A DNA stretch of 13,948 nucleotides from Clostridia bacterium (GCA_017938645.1 JAGBBE010000116.1:1-13948), one strand, 5' to 3'. Shown: positions 1 to 7,279, counted from the first letter of the stretch. A program made the numbers and translations. Notes: generated by a model not told the origin, from the sequence alone.

Positions 1-981
1 CAGAATACCACCATGCAGGTGGAGGCCATCTCTACCGGCAGTCTGTCGCTGGATCTGGCTCTGGGCGTGGGTGGCCTGCCCCGTGGCCGTGTGGTCGAGA
101 TTTACGGACCGGAATCCTCCGGTAAGACCACTGTTGCCCTGCACTGCGTGGCTGAGGCGCAGAAGGCCGGCGGCGTGGCTGCCTTCATCGACGCCGAGCA
201 CGCCCTCGACCCCGTGTACGCCAAGAAGCTGGGCGTGAACATCGACGAGCTCTACATCTCCCAGCCCGACACCGGCGAGCAGGCGCTGGAAATCTGCGAG
301 GCCCTCGTGCGCAGCGGCGCGGTGGACATCGTGGTGATCGACTCCGTGGCCGCGCTCGTTCCGCGCGCCGAAATCGAAGGCGAAATGGGCGACAGCTTTG
401 TGGGTCTGCAGGCCCGCCTGATGAGCCAGGCCCTGCGCAAGCTGACCGGCGTCATCAGCAAGACCAACGCCGTGGCCATCTTCATCAACCAGCTGCGCGA
501 AAAGGTGGGCGTGATGTACGGCAACCCCGAAACCACCACCGGCGGCCGCGCCCTCAAGTTCTACGCCTCCGTGCGCCTGGACGTGCGCCGCGGCGAGCAG
601 CTGAAGAACGGCACCGAGCCCATCGGCAACCGCACCAAGGTGAAGGTCGTCAAAAACAAGGTCGCCCCGCCCTTCAAGGTCGCCGAGTTCGACATCATCT
701 ACGGCGAAGGCATCTCCAAGTGGGGAAGCCTGCTCGACATGGCCGTGGAGCGCGACATCATCCACAAGTCCGGCGCATGGTTCTCCTACGAAGACCAGCG
801 CATCGGTCAGGGCCGCGAAAACGCCCGCCAGTTCCTGCGCGACAACCCCGACCTCGCCGACAAGATCGAAAAGCTCCTGCGCGACGAAGCCGCCGCCAAG
901 CTGGCCGGCGACACCACCCCCGTAAGCACGGACGATCCCTCCGACCTCGAAGACGAAGACCTCGCCCTCCTTGACGACTAA
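1..981 (+). CDS. recA: RecA recombinase, 5'-truncated by window edge
   Basis: ATP-dependent DNA strand-exchange protein. It forms filaments on single-stranded DNA for recombinational repair and stimulates LexA-type autocleavage in the SOS response. The reading frame is open from base 1. The first Met in view (base 13) is internal: the following ISTGSLSLD matches the region about 35-40 residues into known RecA proteins, so the true N-terminus is upstream. Counting from that Met, Walker [10 protein letters not shown] spans residues 32-40, Walker B is the [12 protein letters not shown] stretch, and the DNA-binding loop signature GNPETTTGG and [10 protein letters not shown] are intact. The C-terminus is acidic ([12 protein letters not shown]), as usual. 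The TAA stop is at 979-981 and repeat copy 1 starts at the next base. Identification is certain; only the 5' end is missing. Confidence 0.98.
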   Translation, partial: QNTTMQVEAISTGSLSLDLALGVGGLPRGRVVEIYGPESSGKTTVALHCVAEAQKAGGVAAFIDAEHALDPVYAKKLGVNIDELYISQPDTGEQALEICEALVRSGAVDIVVIDSVAALVPRAEIEGEMGDSFVGLQARLMSQALRKLTGVISKTNAVAIFINQLREKVGVMYGNPETTTGGRALKFYASVRLDVRRGEQLKNGTEPIGNRTKVKVVKNKVAPPFKVAEFDIIYGEGISKWGSLLDMAVERDIIHKSGAWFSYEDQRIGQGRENARQFLRDNPDLADKIEKLLRDEAAAKLAGDTTPVSTDDPSDLEDEDLALLDD

Positions 982-1107
982 CCAGGGGCTGAGCCCCTGG
1001 ACCCCGGACTGCGCGCCGCGGGCGCGCAGGGCTTGGCGGACGGAGTTTGTTCTTGCCCTTTCAGACCGCCGGTCGGCGGAGGGCCTCCCGGCTCGCGTGC
1101 GCGATCG
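982..1107 (+). repeat. Structured intergenic repeat, copy 1 (short form, 126 bp)
   Basis: First copy of the five-copy family. Hairpin I has arms CCAGGGGC/GCCCCTGG around TGA (982-1000). Hairpin II has arms CTGCGCGCC/GGCGCGCAG around GCG (1009-1029). A GGCTTGGCGGACGG block follows, then a 19-nt variable linker, then CAGAC and hairpin III with CCGCC/GGCGG arms (1066-1079). It closes with GGAGGGCCTCCCGGCTCGC and GATCG. It starts directly after the recA stop and is followed at once by an intrinsic terminator. Its length equals that of copies 4 and 5. Confidence 0.9.
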
Positions 1108-1108
1108 A

Positions 1109-1154
1109 AAAAAACCAGCGTTTCTTCTAATTTATGAAGCAGCGCTGGTTTTTT
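1109..1154 (+). terminator. Intrinsic terminator after recA/repeat copy 1
   Basis: Six A's then CCAGCG (1109-1120) pair with CGCTGG and six T's (1143-1154), giving a 12-bp outer stem. An inner CTTC/GAAG stem caps an 8-nt AT-rich loop. The A-tract and T-tract on the two sides could let it work in both directions. A diverged copy with a compensatory pair change lies at 13877-13920. It probably ends the recA transcript. Confidence 0.85.
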
Positions 1155-1182
1155 GTATGGAAGAGAAGAAGAGGGCGCGTCA
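1155..1182 (+). repeat. 28-bp tail identical to the window's last 28 bases
   Basis: The purine-rich stretch directly after the terminator T-tract is identical to 13921-13948. With repeat copy 1 and the terminator it makes a unit of about 200 bp that occurs at both ends of the window. The match may continue past the window edge. Confidence 0.9.
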
Positions 1183-1347
1183 CAGGGTGCGCCCGGAACT
1201 ATGGCATAAATGTTGGATACGTTCCTCCTTCTTATATCCTTTTATCTTTGCCCTACGGGGGTCCGGGGTGTCCCCGGTCGTTTCAAGGGGGATACGGGAG
1301 TCCAGAGGGTCGAAGGGGGGAAATCGAAATCCCCCCTGACCCTCTGG
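1173..1347 (+). other. Three-hairpin intergenic segment between recA and the yesL-like gene
   Basis: Three separate inverted repeats are visible. GGGCGC pairs with GCGCCC (1173-1178 with 1189-1194). CCGGGG pairs with CCCCGG around TGT (1263-1277). A long GC-rich hairpin at 1302-1347 has a 10-bp outer stem (CCAGAGGGTC/GACCCTCTGG) and a 7-bp inner stem (GGGGGGA/TCCCCCC). None is followed by a clear T-tract, so I do not call them terminators. No coding frame here has a convincing ribosome site. From 1348 to about 1465 I see nothing I can name. Confidence 0.6.
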
Positions 1348-1468
1348 CCCTAGCGGAGCGGGCAGAGAACAAGACCTGTGCCTGCAAGGCGCACAACAAA
1401 CAGAGCACCCAACCAAAAAACGCCCGCGCTGCGTCTAAGCGCCCCATCATAATTTACGGTATGGTCAT

Positions 1469-1496
1469 TTGTTTTTCACCATATATGTGCTATAAT
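1469..1496 (+). promoter_or_regulatory. Sigma-A-like promoter with extended -10
   Basis: A perfect TATAAT is at 1491-1496, preceded by TGC (TGN extended -10) at 1488-1490, in an abruptly AT-rich patch of an otherwise GC-rich window. The best -35 is TTGTTT at 1469-1474 with a 16-bp spacer. It is weak, as is common when the -10 is extended. It lies about 36 bp before the yesL-like start and probably drives the four-gene run to hslO. Confidence 0.75.
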
Positions 1497-1532
1497 ATAT
1501 TCTGTATTCCTATGTGAATGGAGGAACCCCCT

Positions 1533-2531
1533 ATGTTTGGAAAGATGATGAACCGCTTCTATTACGGCAAGAGCGGCAAGGGCGACTATACCAAGGAAGA
1601 TCTGCCCACGACACGCTGGCAGCTTTTCTGGGAAATGCTGCGCGTGCGCTTTGCTTCCCTGTTCAAGCTGAACCTTCTGTACATGATCGCATGGATTCCT
1701 GCCATCATCGTTATCGGCCGCGGCGTCATGCTGGCCTATTCCGGCCTTGCCAACGTGGTGGAGCATCAGGCCATGATGATCGCCGGTGAGATCACCGAGG
1801 ACGCGTTCCGTCAGATCAATGGCGAATTTATGGAAGCCGTCAAGGCGCTGCTGATGCAGACGCTTGTACTTCTGGTGCCTGCGCTGGCCGTGACCGGCCC
1901 CTTTACCGCCGGCATCTCCTACGTCACCCGTAACTGGGCGCGCGACGAACACGCCTTCGTGCTGTCCGATTTCATGGACGCGGTGAAGGAGAACTGGAAG
2001 CACGCGCTGATCACCTCCACAATCACCGGTCTGGCTCCGCTGCTCATGTACGTGTGCATCACCTTCTACGGCCAGATGGCTGCCCAGAGCGTTCTGTACG
2101 CCATTCCTCAGGCGCTGATCATCATGGTGGGCGTCGTGTGGATGTCCGCGCTGATGTACATCTATCCGCAGATGGTAACTTACAAGATCAATTACAAGGG
2201 TCTTCTGCGCAACAGCATCATCATGGTCATCGGCCGCCTGCCCATGACCATCGGCATCAAGCTGATCACGCTGATTCCGCTGATGATCTGCCTTGCCGTC
2301 AGCTTCCTCACGCCCTACGCCCAGTACGCGCTGATGATTTACGCCGCCTACTACATTCTGGTGGGCTTTGCGCTCAGCCGCTTCATCCAGGCCAGCTATG
2401 CCAACGCCGTGTTTGACCGTTACCTCAACGTAAACATCGAAGGCGCTCAGGTGGGCCGCGGATTGTACAACGAAGAGGACGAAGAGGAAGAAGCCGCTTC
2501 CGAAGAAGAAAACCAGTCCGCTGATCTGTAA
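1533..2531 (+). CDS. YesL-like (DUF624) integral membrane protein
   Basis: Predicted polytopic membrane protein of 332 aa; function unknown. The signature resembling DUF624/YesL is the GPFTAG...YVTRNWARDEHAF...SDFMDAVKENWKHA stretch between the second and third membrane segments. About six hydrophobic segments are seen near residues 47-70, 105-131, 158-181, 188-214, 227-261 and 265-288. The cytosolic-looking tail is strongly acidic (NEEDEEEEAASEEEN). The start at 1533 is chosen because GGAGGAA at 1520-1526 sits 8 nt ahead of it; the in-frame ATG at 1518 overlaps that ribosome site and is rejected. It is the first gene of a run continuing to hslO. In other Firmicutes YesL-type genes often sit near carbohydrate-uptake genes, but none is present here. 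The family call rests on motif memory, not a search. Confidence 0.75.
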   Translation: MFGKMMNRFYYGKSGKGDYTKEDLPTTRWQLFWEMLRVRFASLFKLNLLYMIAWIPAIIVIGRGVMLAYSGLANVVEHQAMMIAGEITEDAFRQINGEFMEAVKALLMQTLVLLVPALAVTGPFTAGISYVTRNWARDEHAFVLSDFMDAVKENWKHALITSTITGLAPLLMYVCITFYGQMAAQSVLYAIPQALIIMVGVVWMSALMYIYPQMVTYKINYKGLLRNSIIMVIGRLPMTIGIKLITLIPLMICLAVSFLTPYAQYALMIYAAYYILVGFALSRFIQASYANAVFDRYLNVNIEGAQVGRGLYNEEDEEEEAASEEENQSADL

Positions 2532-2550
2532 GAAAACTGGGTATCCTAAG

Positions 2551-2567
2551 CCTCCGTAAGGAGGTGA
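2551..2567 (+). promoter_or_regulatory. Ribosome binding site of SASP gene inside a short hairpin
   Basis: AAGGAGGTGA at 2558-2567 is a near-perfect anti-16S match, 4 nt before the ATG at 2572. The GGAGG core (2560-2564) can pair with CCTCC at 2551-2555 across a GTAA loop, which could mask the site in the mRNA. Whether this controls translation is inference. Confidence 0.6.
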
Positions 2568-2571
2568 CGGA

Positions 2572-2763
2572 ATGCAGGATCTCACCGGCACAGCCCGGCG
2601 GAACGCGCTGATGAAGCTGACGCAGCAGGAGCGTCTGAAGTATGAAATCGCCAAAGAGCTCGGGCTGCTTGAGCGCGTGCGCGAGGTCGGCTGGGCGGGA
2701 CTGACCGCCAAGGAAACCGGCCGCATCGGCGGGCTGATCAAAAGCAGGAATCAACAGCACTAA
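2572..2763 (+). CDS. Small acid-soluble spore protein, alpha/beta type (divergent, SspF-like)
   Basis: A 63-aa protein expected to coat and protect spore DNA from UV and other damage and to be degraded at germination. LKYEIAKELGL (residues 22-32) matches the first conserved block, whose Glu-Ile bond (25-26) is the usual cut site of germination protease GPR. The second block, ETGRIGGLIKSR (48-59), matches the ANGSVGGEITKR-type motif of classical members. The middle (ERVREVGWAGLTAKE) is closer to SspF-type members, whose signature is GW..I.A.. . The start follows an excellent ribosome site. The next gene's site (TAAAGGAG) overlaps its stop codon, so the two are translated from one message. A forespore sigma-G promoter would be expected for a SASP, but none was seen upstream within the operon. 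Confidence 0.85.
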   Translation: MQDLTGTARRNALMKLTQQERLKYEIAKELGLLERVREVGWAGLTAKETGRIGGLIKSRNQQH

Positions 2764-2775
2764 AGGAGTTTTGTC

Positions 2776-3564
2776 ATGTACACCGCATTTGCATCCGTAT
2801 ACGACCGTCTGATGGCCGACGTGGACTATCAGGGCTGGGCAAGGTTTTATCACACCCTGATGGAGCGCTACGGCGTTCCCCGCGGCAAGGTATGCGAATG
2901 CGCCTGCGGTACCGGCTCGATCACCATTGCACTGAGCCGTCTGGGCTACCAGATGACCGGCGTGGATCTCTCGCCCGACATGCTCTTTGAAGCTTCGCAG
3001 AAGGCGCGCAGGTCGGGCGCGATGATCCCGTTTGTCAAGCAGGACATGCGCACGCTGCATCTGCACCGGCAGATGGATGCGGTTCTGTGCACCAACGACG
3101 GCCTCAACTACCTCAAGGATGCGGCGGAGCTTACGGATTTCTTCCGCGCCGCGTGGGTGGCGATTCGTCCCGGCGGCGGACTGTTCCTTGACCTGAGCAC
3201 CCCCTACAAGCTCGAAAATGTTTTGGGCGATCATTTCATCGGTGACGAGACTGAGGACATCGCCTATCTGTGGCAGAACCAGCTCAACCGTCAGCACGGC
3301 TATGTGGATCTCAACCTTGCCATTTTTGTCAGGCAGAAGGACGAGACCTACACCCGCATCGGCGAGAGTCAGCGCCAGTATCTGCATTCCGCCCAGCGCA
3401 TCACCGAGCTGCTCGAAGCGGTGGGCTTCACCAATGTATGCGTCTTTGGCGACCGCAAGCTGCACGCTCCCGCGCCGCACGAGCTGCGCTGGTTCGTAGC
3501 CGCGCACAAGCCCATGGAGGATGAAGCCATTTCCACCGTCGGCGAACGCCTGACGGAGATCTGA
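2776..3564 (+). CDS. Class I SAM-dependent methyltransferase, YqeM-like
   Basis: Probable S-adenosylmethionine-dependent methyltransferase of 262 aa; substrate unknown. The N-terminal MYTAFASVYDRLM is typical of the YqeM-like group. Motif I, ECACGTG, is at residues 41-47. The acidic residue ending strand 2 is D64 in GVDLSPDM, followed by KQDMRTL (88-94) and the LCTNDGLNYL stretch (104-113), which replaces the usual motif IV. Length fits a single Rossmann domain with a C-terminal extension. The start is fixed by AAAGGAG at 2762-2768, which overlaps the SASP stop. The gene for hslO follows after 24 nt. In Bacillus, yqeM lies in a ribosome-assembly and competence cluster; that context is absent here, so the target may differ. 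Confidence 0.9.
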   Translation: MYTAFASVYDRLMADVDYQGWARFYHTLMERYGVPRGKVCECACGTGSITIALSRLGYQMTGVDLSPDMLFEASQKARRSGAMIPFVKQDMRTLHLHRQMDAVLCTNDGLNYLKDAAELTDFFRAAWVAIRPGGGLFLDLSTPYKLENVLGDHFIGDETEDIAYLWQNQLNRQHGYVDLNLAIFVRQKDETYTRIGESQRQYLHSAQRITELLEAVGFTNVCVFGDRKLHAPAPHELRWFVAAHKPMEDEAISTVGERLTEI

Positions 3565-3588
3565 TATCCATACGGAGGACGAATTTCC

Positions 3589-4476
3589 ATGATGAACAAG
3601 GACCAGATGATTCACATCACTTTGATGGACGGCATGGTTCGCGGCCTGCTTTTGACCGCCACCAACACCGTGGCGCATGCCGCCGCCATCCACTGCACCA
3701 GTCCCGTAGCCACCGCCGCTCTGGGCCGCAGCCTCATGGGCACCGCCATGCTCGGCGCGATGCTCAAGGGCGACGAGTCCAGCGTCACCGTCACCATTGA
3801 CGGCGGCGGACCCATCGGCCGCATCGTCTGCGTTGCCGACAAGGAAAGCGTACGCGGCTGCGTAGATGTGCCCAATCTCGAAATGCCCCTGCGTCCCGAC
3901 GGCAAGCTGGCCGTTGGCATGGCGGTGGGCAATCAGGGCCGCATGAGCGTGGTCAAGGATCTGGGCATGAAAAACCCCTATGTCGGACAGGTGCCGCTCT
4001 TCTCCGGCGAGATTGCCGAGGACTTTGCCACCTACTATGTGCAAAGCGAGCAGACCCCGACCCTGCAGTCCCTCGGCGTGCTCGTCAGCGGCGAAACCGT
4101 ACTCACCGCAGGCGGCGTGCTTCTGCAGACCCTGCCCGGCTGCCCGGACAGCATCATCTCCGAGCTGGAGCTTCGCAGCCCGCTGATGGCCGACATCAGC
4201 CGCGAGCTGAGCTACGAGCCCATGGAGGCTCTGGCCGCGAAGTGGTTCGACGGTCTGAAGATGGTCGTTCTCGACCGCAAGCCCCTCGAGTACCGCTGCA
4301 ACTGCTCCCGCTCCCGCATGGAGAAGGCGCTGATCACCCTCGGCGCTGAAGAACTCACCCGCATGATTCAGGACGAGCAGGAAGGCGCGGAGCTCACCTG
4401 CCACTTCTGCAAAAAGACCGAAAAATTCACCCAGCACGACCTGATCCGTCTCCTCAACTCCGCAACCAGGGGCTGA
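3589..4476 (+). CDS. hslO: Hsp33 redox-regulated molecular chaperone
   Basis: Cytosolic holdase that is activated when oxidative stress removes zinc from its C-terminal cysteines and they form disulfides. The sequence shows the Hsp33 core (VRGLLLTATN, the ATAALGRSLMGTAMLGAMLK helix region, IDGGGPIGRI) and the zinc site CNC at 237-239 and CHFC at 271-274, separated by 31 residues as in the family. It is 295 aa, the usual length. The start at 3589 is chosen for GGAGG at 3574-3578; the next Met (3592) is possible. The last residues (TRG) and the TGA stop are read from a half copy of the intergenic repeat (4466-4476), so the native C-terminus was probably slightly different. It is the last gene of the operon. 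Confidence 0.97.
   Translation: MMNKDQMIHITLMDGMVRGLLLTATNTVAHAAAIHCTSPVATAALGRSLMGTAMLGAMLKGDESSVTVTIDGGGPIGRIVCVADKESVRGCVDVPNLEMPLRPDGKLAVGMAVGNQGRMSVVKDLGMKNPYVGQVPLFSGEIAEDFATYYVQSEQTPTLQSLGVLVSGETVLTAGGVLLQTLPGCPDSIISELELRSPLMADISRELSYEPMEALAAKWFDGLKMVVLDRKPLEYRCNCSRSRMEKALITLGAEELTRMIQDEQEGAELTCHFCKKTEKFTQHDLIRLLNSATRG
4466..4476 (+). repeat. Half repeat: left arm and loop of hairpin I
   Basis: The 11 bases CCAGGGGCTGA equal the first 11 bases of copy 1 and stop where copy 2 begins at 4477. This looks like the stub of an older copy interrupted by copy 2. It supplies the hslO stop codon. Confidence 0.7.
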
Positions 4477-4633
4477 CCAGGGGCGGTGCCCCTGGATCCC
4501 GGACTGCTTCGCAGGGATGGCCGACGGAGTTGGGCCTTGCCTCTTCAGACTGCCGGTACCTGCGGCGGGCGAATGTACCGACACATTCGCCGTGCGCAGC
4601 GCCGGAGGGCCTCCCGGCTCGCTTGTGTGATCG
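4477..4633 (+). repeat. Structured intergenic repeat, copy 2 (long form, 157 bp)
   Basis: Hairpin I has arms CCAGGGGC/GCCCCTGG around GGT (4477-4495). Hairpin II is the short CTGC-TTC-GCAG (4504-4514). After GGCCGACGG and the 19-nt linker comes CAGAC, then a two-tier hairpin: an outer CTGCG/CGCAG (4560-4564 with 4595-4599) and an inner GGCGAATGT/ACATTCGCC (4568-4576 with 4583-4591). The conserved GGAGGGCCTCCCGGCTCGC end and TGATCG close it. No terminator follows. It lies directly after the hslO stop. Confidence 0.88.
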
Positions 4634-4643
4634 GTTGTTTTCC

Positions 4644-4687
4644 TTGGGTTTCAGGGCTTTGGCGTTATCCTTTTATTTTTGCAAAAA
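4644..4687 (+). promoter_or_regulatory. Possible weak promoter and palindrome before the TPR gene
   Basis: TTGGGT (4644-4649), 16 bp, then TATCCT (4666-4671) is the only promoter-like pair between copy 2 and the next gene, and it is a poor match. It overlaps a 17-base stretch (4666-4682) that matches 1235-1251 at 16 positions. A perfect 12-base palindrome, TTTTTGCAAAAA, lies at 4676-4687. Confidence 0.25.
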
Positions 4688-4706
4688 CCTCCCATAAGGA
4701 GTTTGG

Positions 4707-6407
4707 ATGACCAATATCTTTCTTCAACATGATTCCTTCCAACGCCCCGCGAGTTACTGGCTCAAGCGCGCGGAACGCTGCCATCAGAGCGGCGATCTTC
4801 TGCGCGCGGCGGTGCTGGAGCGCCACGCCCTTCGGGCTGATCAAAGCAGCGAGGCGGCGTCGGTGAGCTATGTGCTCACCCTGCGCCAGCTCAGCTGTTA
4901 TGAAGCCAGCAGCCGCGAGGCGTTTGCCGCTCTTGCGAGAAATCCGGAAAACAAGACTCTGCTTGGGCTTGTGGGGCAGAACATGCTGTCTCTTGGGCTC
5001 AGGGATGCCGGGCTGGACGCGCTCAACATCTATCTTTCCCAGCCTTTGCCGGACTTCCCGCCGTCCTGGCACGAAGATGCGTGCGAGCTTTACGATCTCA
5101 CCTTTGAGGCCTCGGAGGATCCGCCGCGCCGTCGCAAGGCGAGGCACGACGGATTGCTTGAGTTGGCCGCGCGCCACATGGCCAAGGGCGACATGGAAGG
5201 TGCAAAGCGCGCGCTGGATCGGTGTTCACGCGCGCCGTATCAGGGCAAAAGTGCGAAGCGCGAATTGCTATGGACGCTTTATCATCTCAAATCCGGCTCG
5301 CCGGAGTGTTTTGATCACCTGATGAACGCGGTTTCGACCCGTCCGTACAGCGCGCAGGTTCGTGCATCCGCTGCGGGCGCGCTATGGAAGATGGGGCTGA
5401 AAAAGCCTGCTTACACGGAGCTGCTCACCGCTGCGCGTCTGGCTTCCTCGCCTGCGGATATGGTCAGCGTGCTGCTGAGCGCCGATGAGCTGGACGCTGT
5501 GCACCTTGCCTCGGGAATGCTTCGCCGCATGCACCGCCGCATGCCCAACCGCTGTCCGGTGCTGTACAACCTATGCGTCTGTCTTCTGCGGCTGGGCAGG
5601 CTGGAGGAAGCCTCGCGCCTGATCCATCAATGCCGGGAGATCGATCCCGACGACGTGGCGTCGGAGCTTTTGTTTGGCAGCGTTCGCGCCATGCAGGAGC
5701 AGGCGTTTTCTGCGGAAAGTGTGAAAGCGGCCGCGAAGGAGCTGTCGTGGTACGGCGTTTTCTCCTCAGCCGAGCTCAACCGCATGGTTGCGCCCATTAT
5801 GGAGGCCGTCGAGGCCGGGCCGGAGGCTTTTGCCGGACAATTATGCTCCGATCTTCGTCTGCGCCGCCGTTTCCTGCTGCTGCTGACCCTGCCCATGGAA
5901 TGGCCCGCGCGGCTTCTGTACGCCGTATCCGAAACGCTGCCCCGGGACGAGTGCGAAGTGCTTATGCGCGAGGTGCTTTTGCAGCACCCCTCTCCCTCCG
6001 CCGCGAAGCTGTGCGCCGTATCCGCGCTTCGTTCGCTGGGCGTTCCGCCCCCCTATGCCGCATGGCAGGCCGGACGCATCGCATGGATTGACCCCACGCG
6101 CGAACCTGCCGGGTCTGCGCCGTTCCGTACGCGGCTTATTACGCTGCGCATTCACCGCGCGCAGAAGCTCTGTGCGGGCGACCGCGGCATTGCGCTTTGG
6201 TGCATGGAGGCCGTGCACCGCATGACCAAAAACCAGCGCAGCCGCGTGATTGCCGATCCTCTGCACGTATGGCCCATGGCTTTTGCCATCCGTTACCGCA
6301 CCCTCAGAGGCATGGAGCCTCTTCATGTGGATATCAGCCGTCTGGGACGAGGACGTCTGCAGGCGCTCACACAGGCGCTTGCCGTCCTGCGCACCCTCAC
6401 CAAATAA
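4707..6407 (+). CDS. TPR-repeat protein of unknown function
   Basis: A 566-aa protein built almost wholly of alpha-helical hairpins. Clear tetratricopeptide-like units include AERCHQSGDLLRAAVLERHA near the N-terminus, LAARHMAKGDMEGAKRAL around residues 150-170, and the best one, YNLCVCLLRLGRLEEASRLI, around 286-305, followed by DPDD. There is no signal peptide, membrane segment or catalytic motif, so it is probably a cytosolic scaffold that binds other proteins. The C-terminal third (from about residue 370) is rich in Arg, Leu and Pro and less regular. AAGGAG at 4696-4701 lies 5 nt before the ATG. Its TAA stop overlaps the ribosome site of the next gene, so the two are in one operon. I do not recognise a named family. 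Confidence 0.9.
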   Translation: MTNIFLQHDSFQRPASYWLKRAERCHQSGDLLRAAVLERHALRADQSSEAASVSYVLTLRQLSCYEASSREAFAALARNPENKTLLGLVGQNMLSLGLRDAGLDALNIYLSQPLPDFPPSWHEDACELYDLTFEASEDPPRRRKARHDGLLELAARHMAKGDMEGAKRALDRCSRAPYQGKSAKRELLWTLYHLKSGSPECFDHLMNAVSTRPYSAQVRASAAGALWKMGLKKPAYTELLTAARLASSPADMVSVLLSADELDAVHLASGMLRRMHRRMPNRCPVLYNLCVCLLRLGRLEEASRLIHQCREIDPDDVASELLFGSVRAMQEQAFSAESVKAAAKELSWYGVFSSAELNRMVAPIMEAVEAGPEAFAGQLCSDLRLRRRFLLLLTLPMEWPARLLYAVSETLPRDECEVLMREVLLQHPSPSAAKLCAVSALRSLGVPPPYAAWQAGRIAWIDPTREPAGSAPFRTRLITLRIHRAQKLCAGDRGIALWCMEAVHRMTKNQRSRVIADPLHVWPMAFAIRYRTLRGMEPLHVDISRLGRGRLQALTQALAVLRTLTK

Positions 6408-6420
6408 GGAGGAAAACAAA

Positions 6421-7245
6421 ATGCAGATCATCGATTTTGACGCCAAATTCACCGAGGTTCTCACCGACTGGATCGAAAAGAACCGTTCCCGCTTCCGCCG
6501 TCCCGACGACATGGAAAACGAAGTGCCCGACGTCTACCTGCGCTGGCTCAACACCCCGGCCCAGTGGCTGGACGGCGCGACCCCCGGCACCTATTTTGAG
6601 CGCTATGATTCCAGCGCCGAACTGTGCGATCTGCTCAAGGCGTATCTGGCCGAGGGCATCCCGGTGCCGGATCCGCTTCTGGACCGTCTGGAGGAGCTGG
6701 CGGATGAGCAGGTGCTGCTTGACCTTGCCAAGGACAAAGCCGCGCCCTGCGAAGCACGCATGACCGCCATCGAGCTTCTTCGCCAGATCGAATCCACCCT
6801 GCCCATGGTGGAGTTTATCCGCTGGCAGGTGGACCGCGACGACGAGGACGACATCCTCGACAACGCTCTCGAAAGCCTGCGTCAGATGGGCGAAGCCGTG
6901 CGCAAGCCCGCCAAGATCGCCTTCACCGCCGCCGATAAGGAAGGCAAGGAAGCCCTCCTCGACGTTCTGGCCGACTATCCCGGCGACGACGACGTATTCC
7001 AGTTTGCCCTCGAGCAGTTCCGCACCCAGAAGGACAAGCTGGGTCTGTTTGCCGGCTATCTGGCCAAGCTCGACGACGACCGTGCCCTGGAGTATCTCCT
7101 CGACGTAGCCGAAGGCGACGACGTATCCTACTCCGACTTCATCGAAATCCGCTCCGCCATCGAGCGTCTGGGCAGCGAAGCACCCGTCAGGGACTGGTCC
7201 AACGATCCCACCTACAAGGCCTTCCGCCGTCTGCAGAGGCAGTAA
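6421..7245 (+). CDS. Acidic HEAT-like helical protein, unknown function
   Basis: A 274-aa soluble protein, strongly acidic and nearly all helix. Repeated units such as LLDRLEELADEQVLLDLAKD, CEARMTAIELLRQIEST, ILDNALESLRQMGEAV, GKEALLDVLADYPGDDDVFQFALEQF and ALEYLLDVAEGDD resemble HEAT/ARM-type hairpins that test or hold partner proteins. No catalytic motif is visible. The start at 6421 is set by GGAGG at 6408-6412, 8 nt upstream, which overlaps the TAA of the TPR gene. The frame is open further upstream, but that stretch lies inside the TPR gene and has no ribosome site. A conserved hypothetical with its operon partners is the likely status; the HEAT label is a judgement from the pattern. Confidence 0.85.
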   Translation: MQIIDFDAKFTEVLTDWIEKNRSRFRRPDDMENEVPDVYLRWLNTPAQWLDGATPGTYFERYDSSAELCDLLKAYLAEGIPVPDPLLDRLEELADEQVLLDLAKDKAAPCEARMTAIELLRQIESTLPMVEFIRWQVDRDDEDDILDNALESLRQMGEAVRKPAKIAFTAADKEGKEALLDVLADYPGDDDVFQFALEQFRTQKDKLGLFAGYLAKLDDDRALEYLLDVAEGDDVSYSDFIEIRSAIERLGSEAPVRDWSNDPTYKAFRRLQRQ

Positions 7246-7279
7246 CGGAAGCGCCCGCCTGGCATTTCAGGAGGTTCAA

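Noticed and set aside
982..1107. The 126-bp repeat itself as a classical intrinsic terminator
   Set aside because: None of its hairpins is followed by a T-tract. Where termination is likely, a separate terminator follows the repeat, and copies 2 and 3 lack one.
971..1517. Overlapping open frames between recA and the yesL-like gene
   Set aside because: They run through the repeat, terminator and hairpins, change character along their length and have no ribosome site.
1518..1532. Upstream ATG at 1518 as start of the yesL-like gene
   Set aside because: It overlaps the GGAGGAA ribosome site that serves the ATG at 1533.
2425..4584. Long open frame on the - strand (719 codons) opposite the SASP, methyltransferase and hslO genes
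   Set aside because: It is the complement of well-identified + strand genes in GC-rich DNA, where stops are rare on the opposite strand. It has no family motif and no ribosome site.
6250..6420. N-terminal extension of the HEAT-like protein from 6250
   Set aside because: The stretch lies inside the TPR gene in another frame; the ribosome site at 6408-6412 points to 6421.
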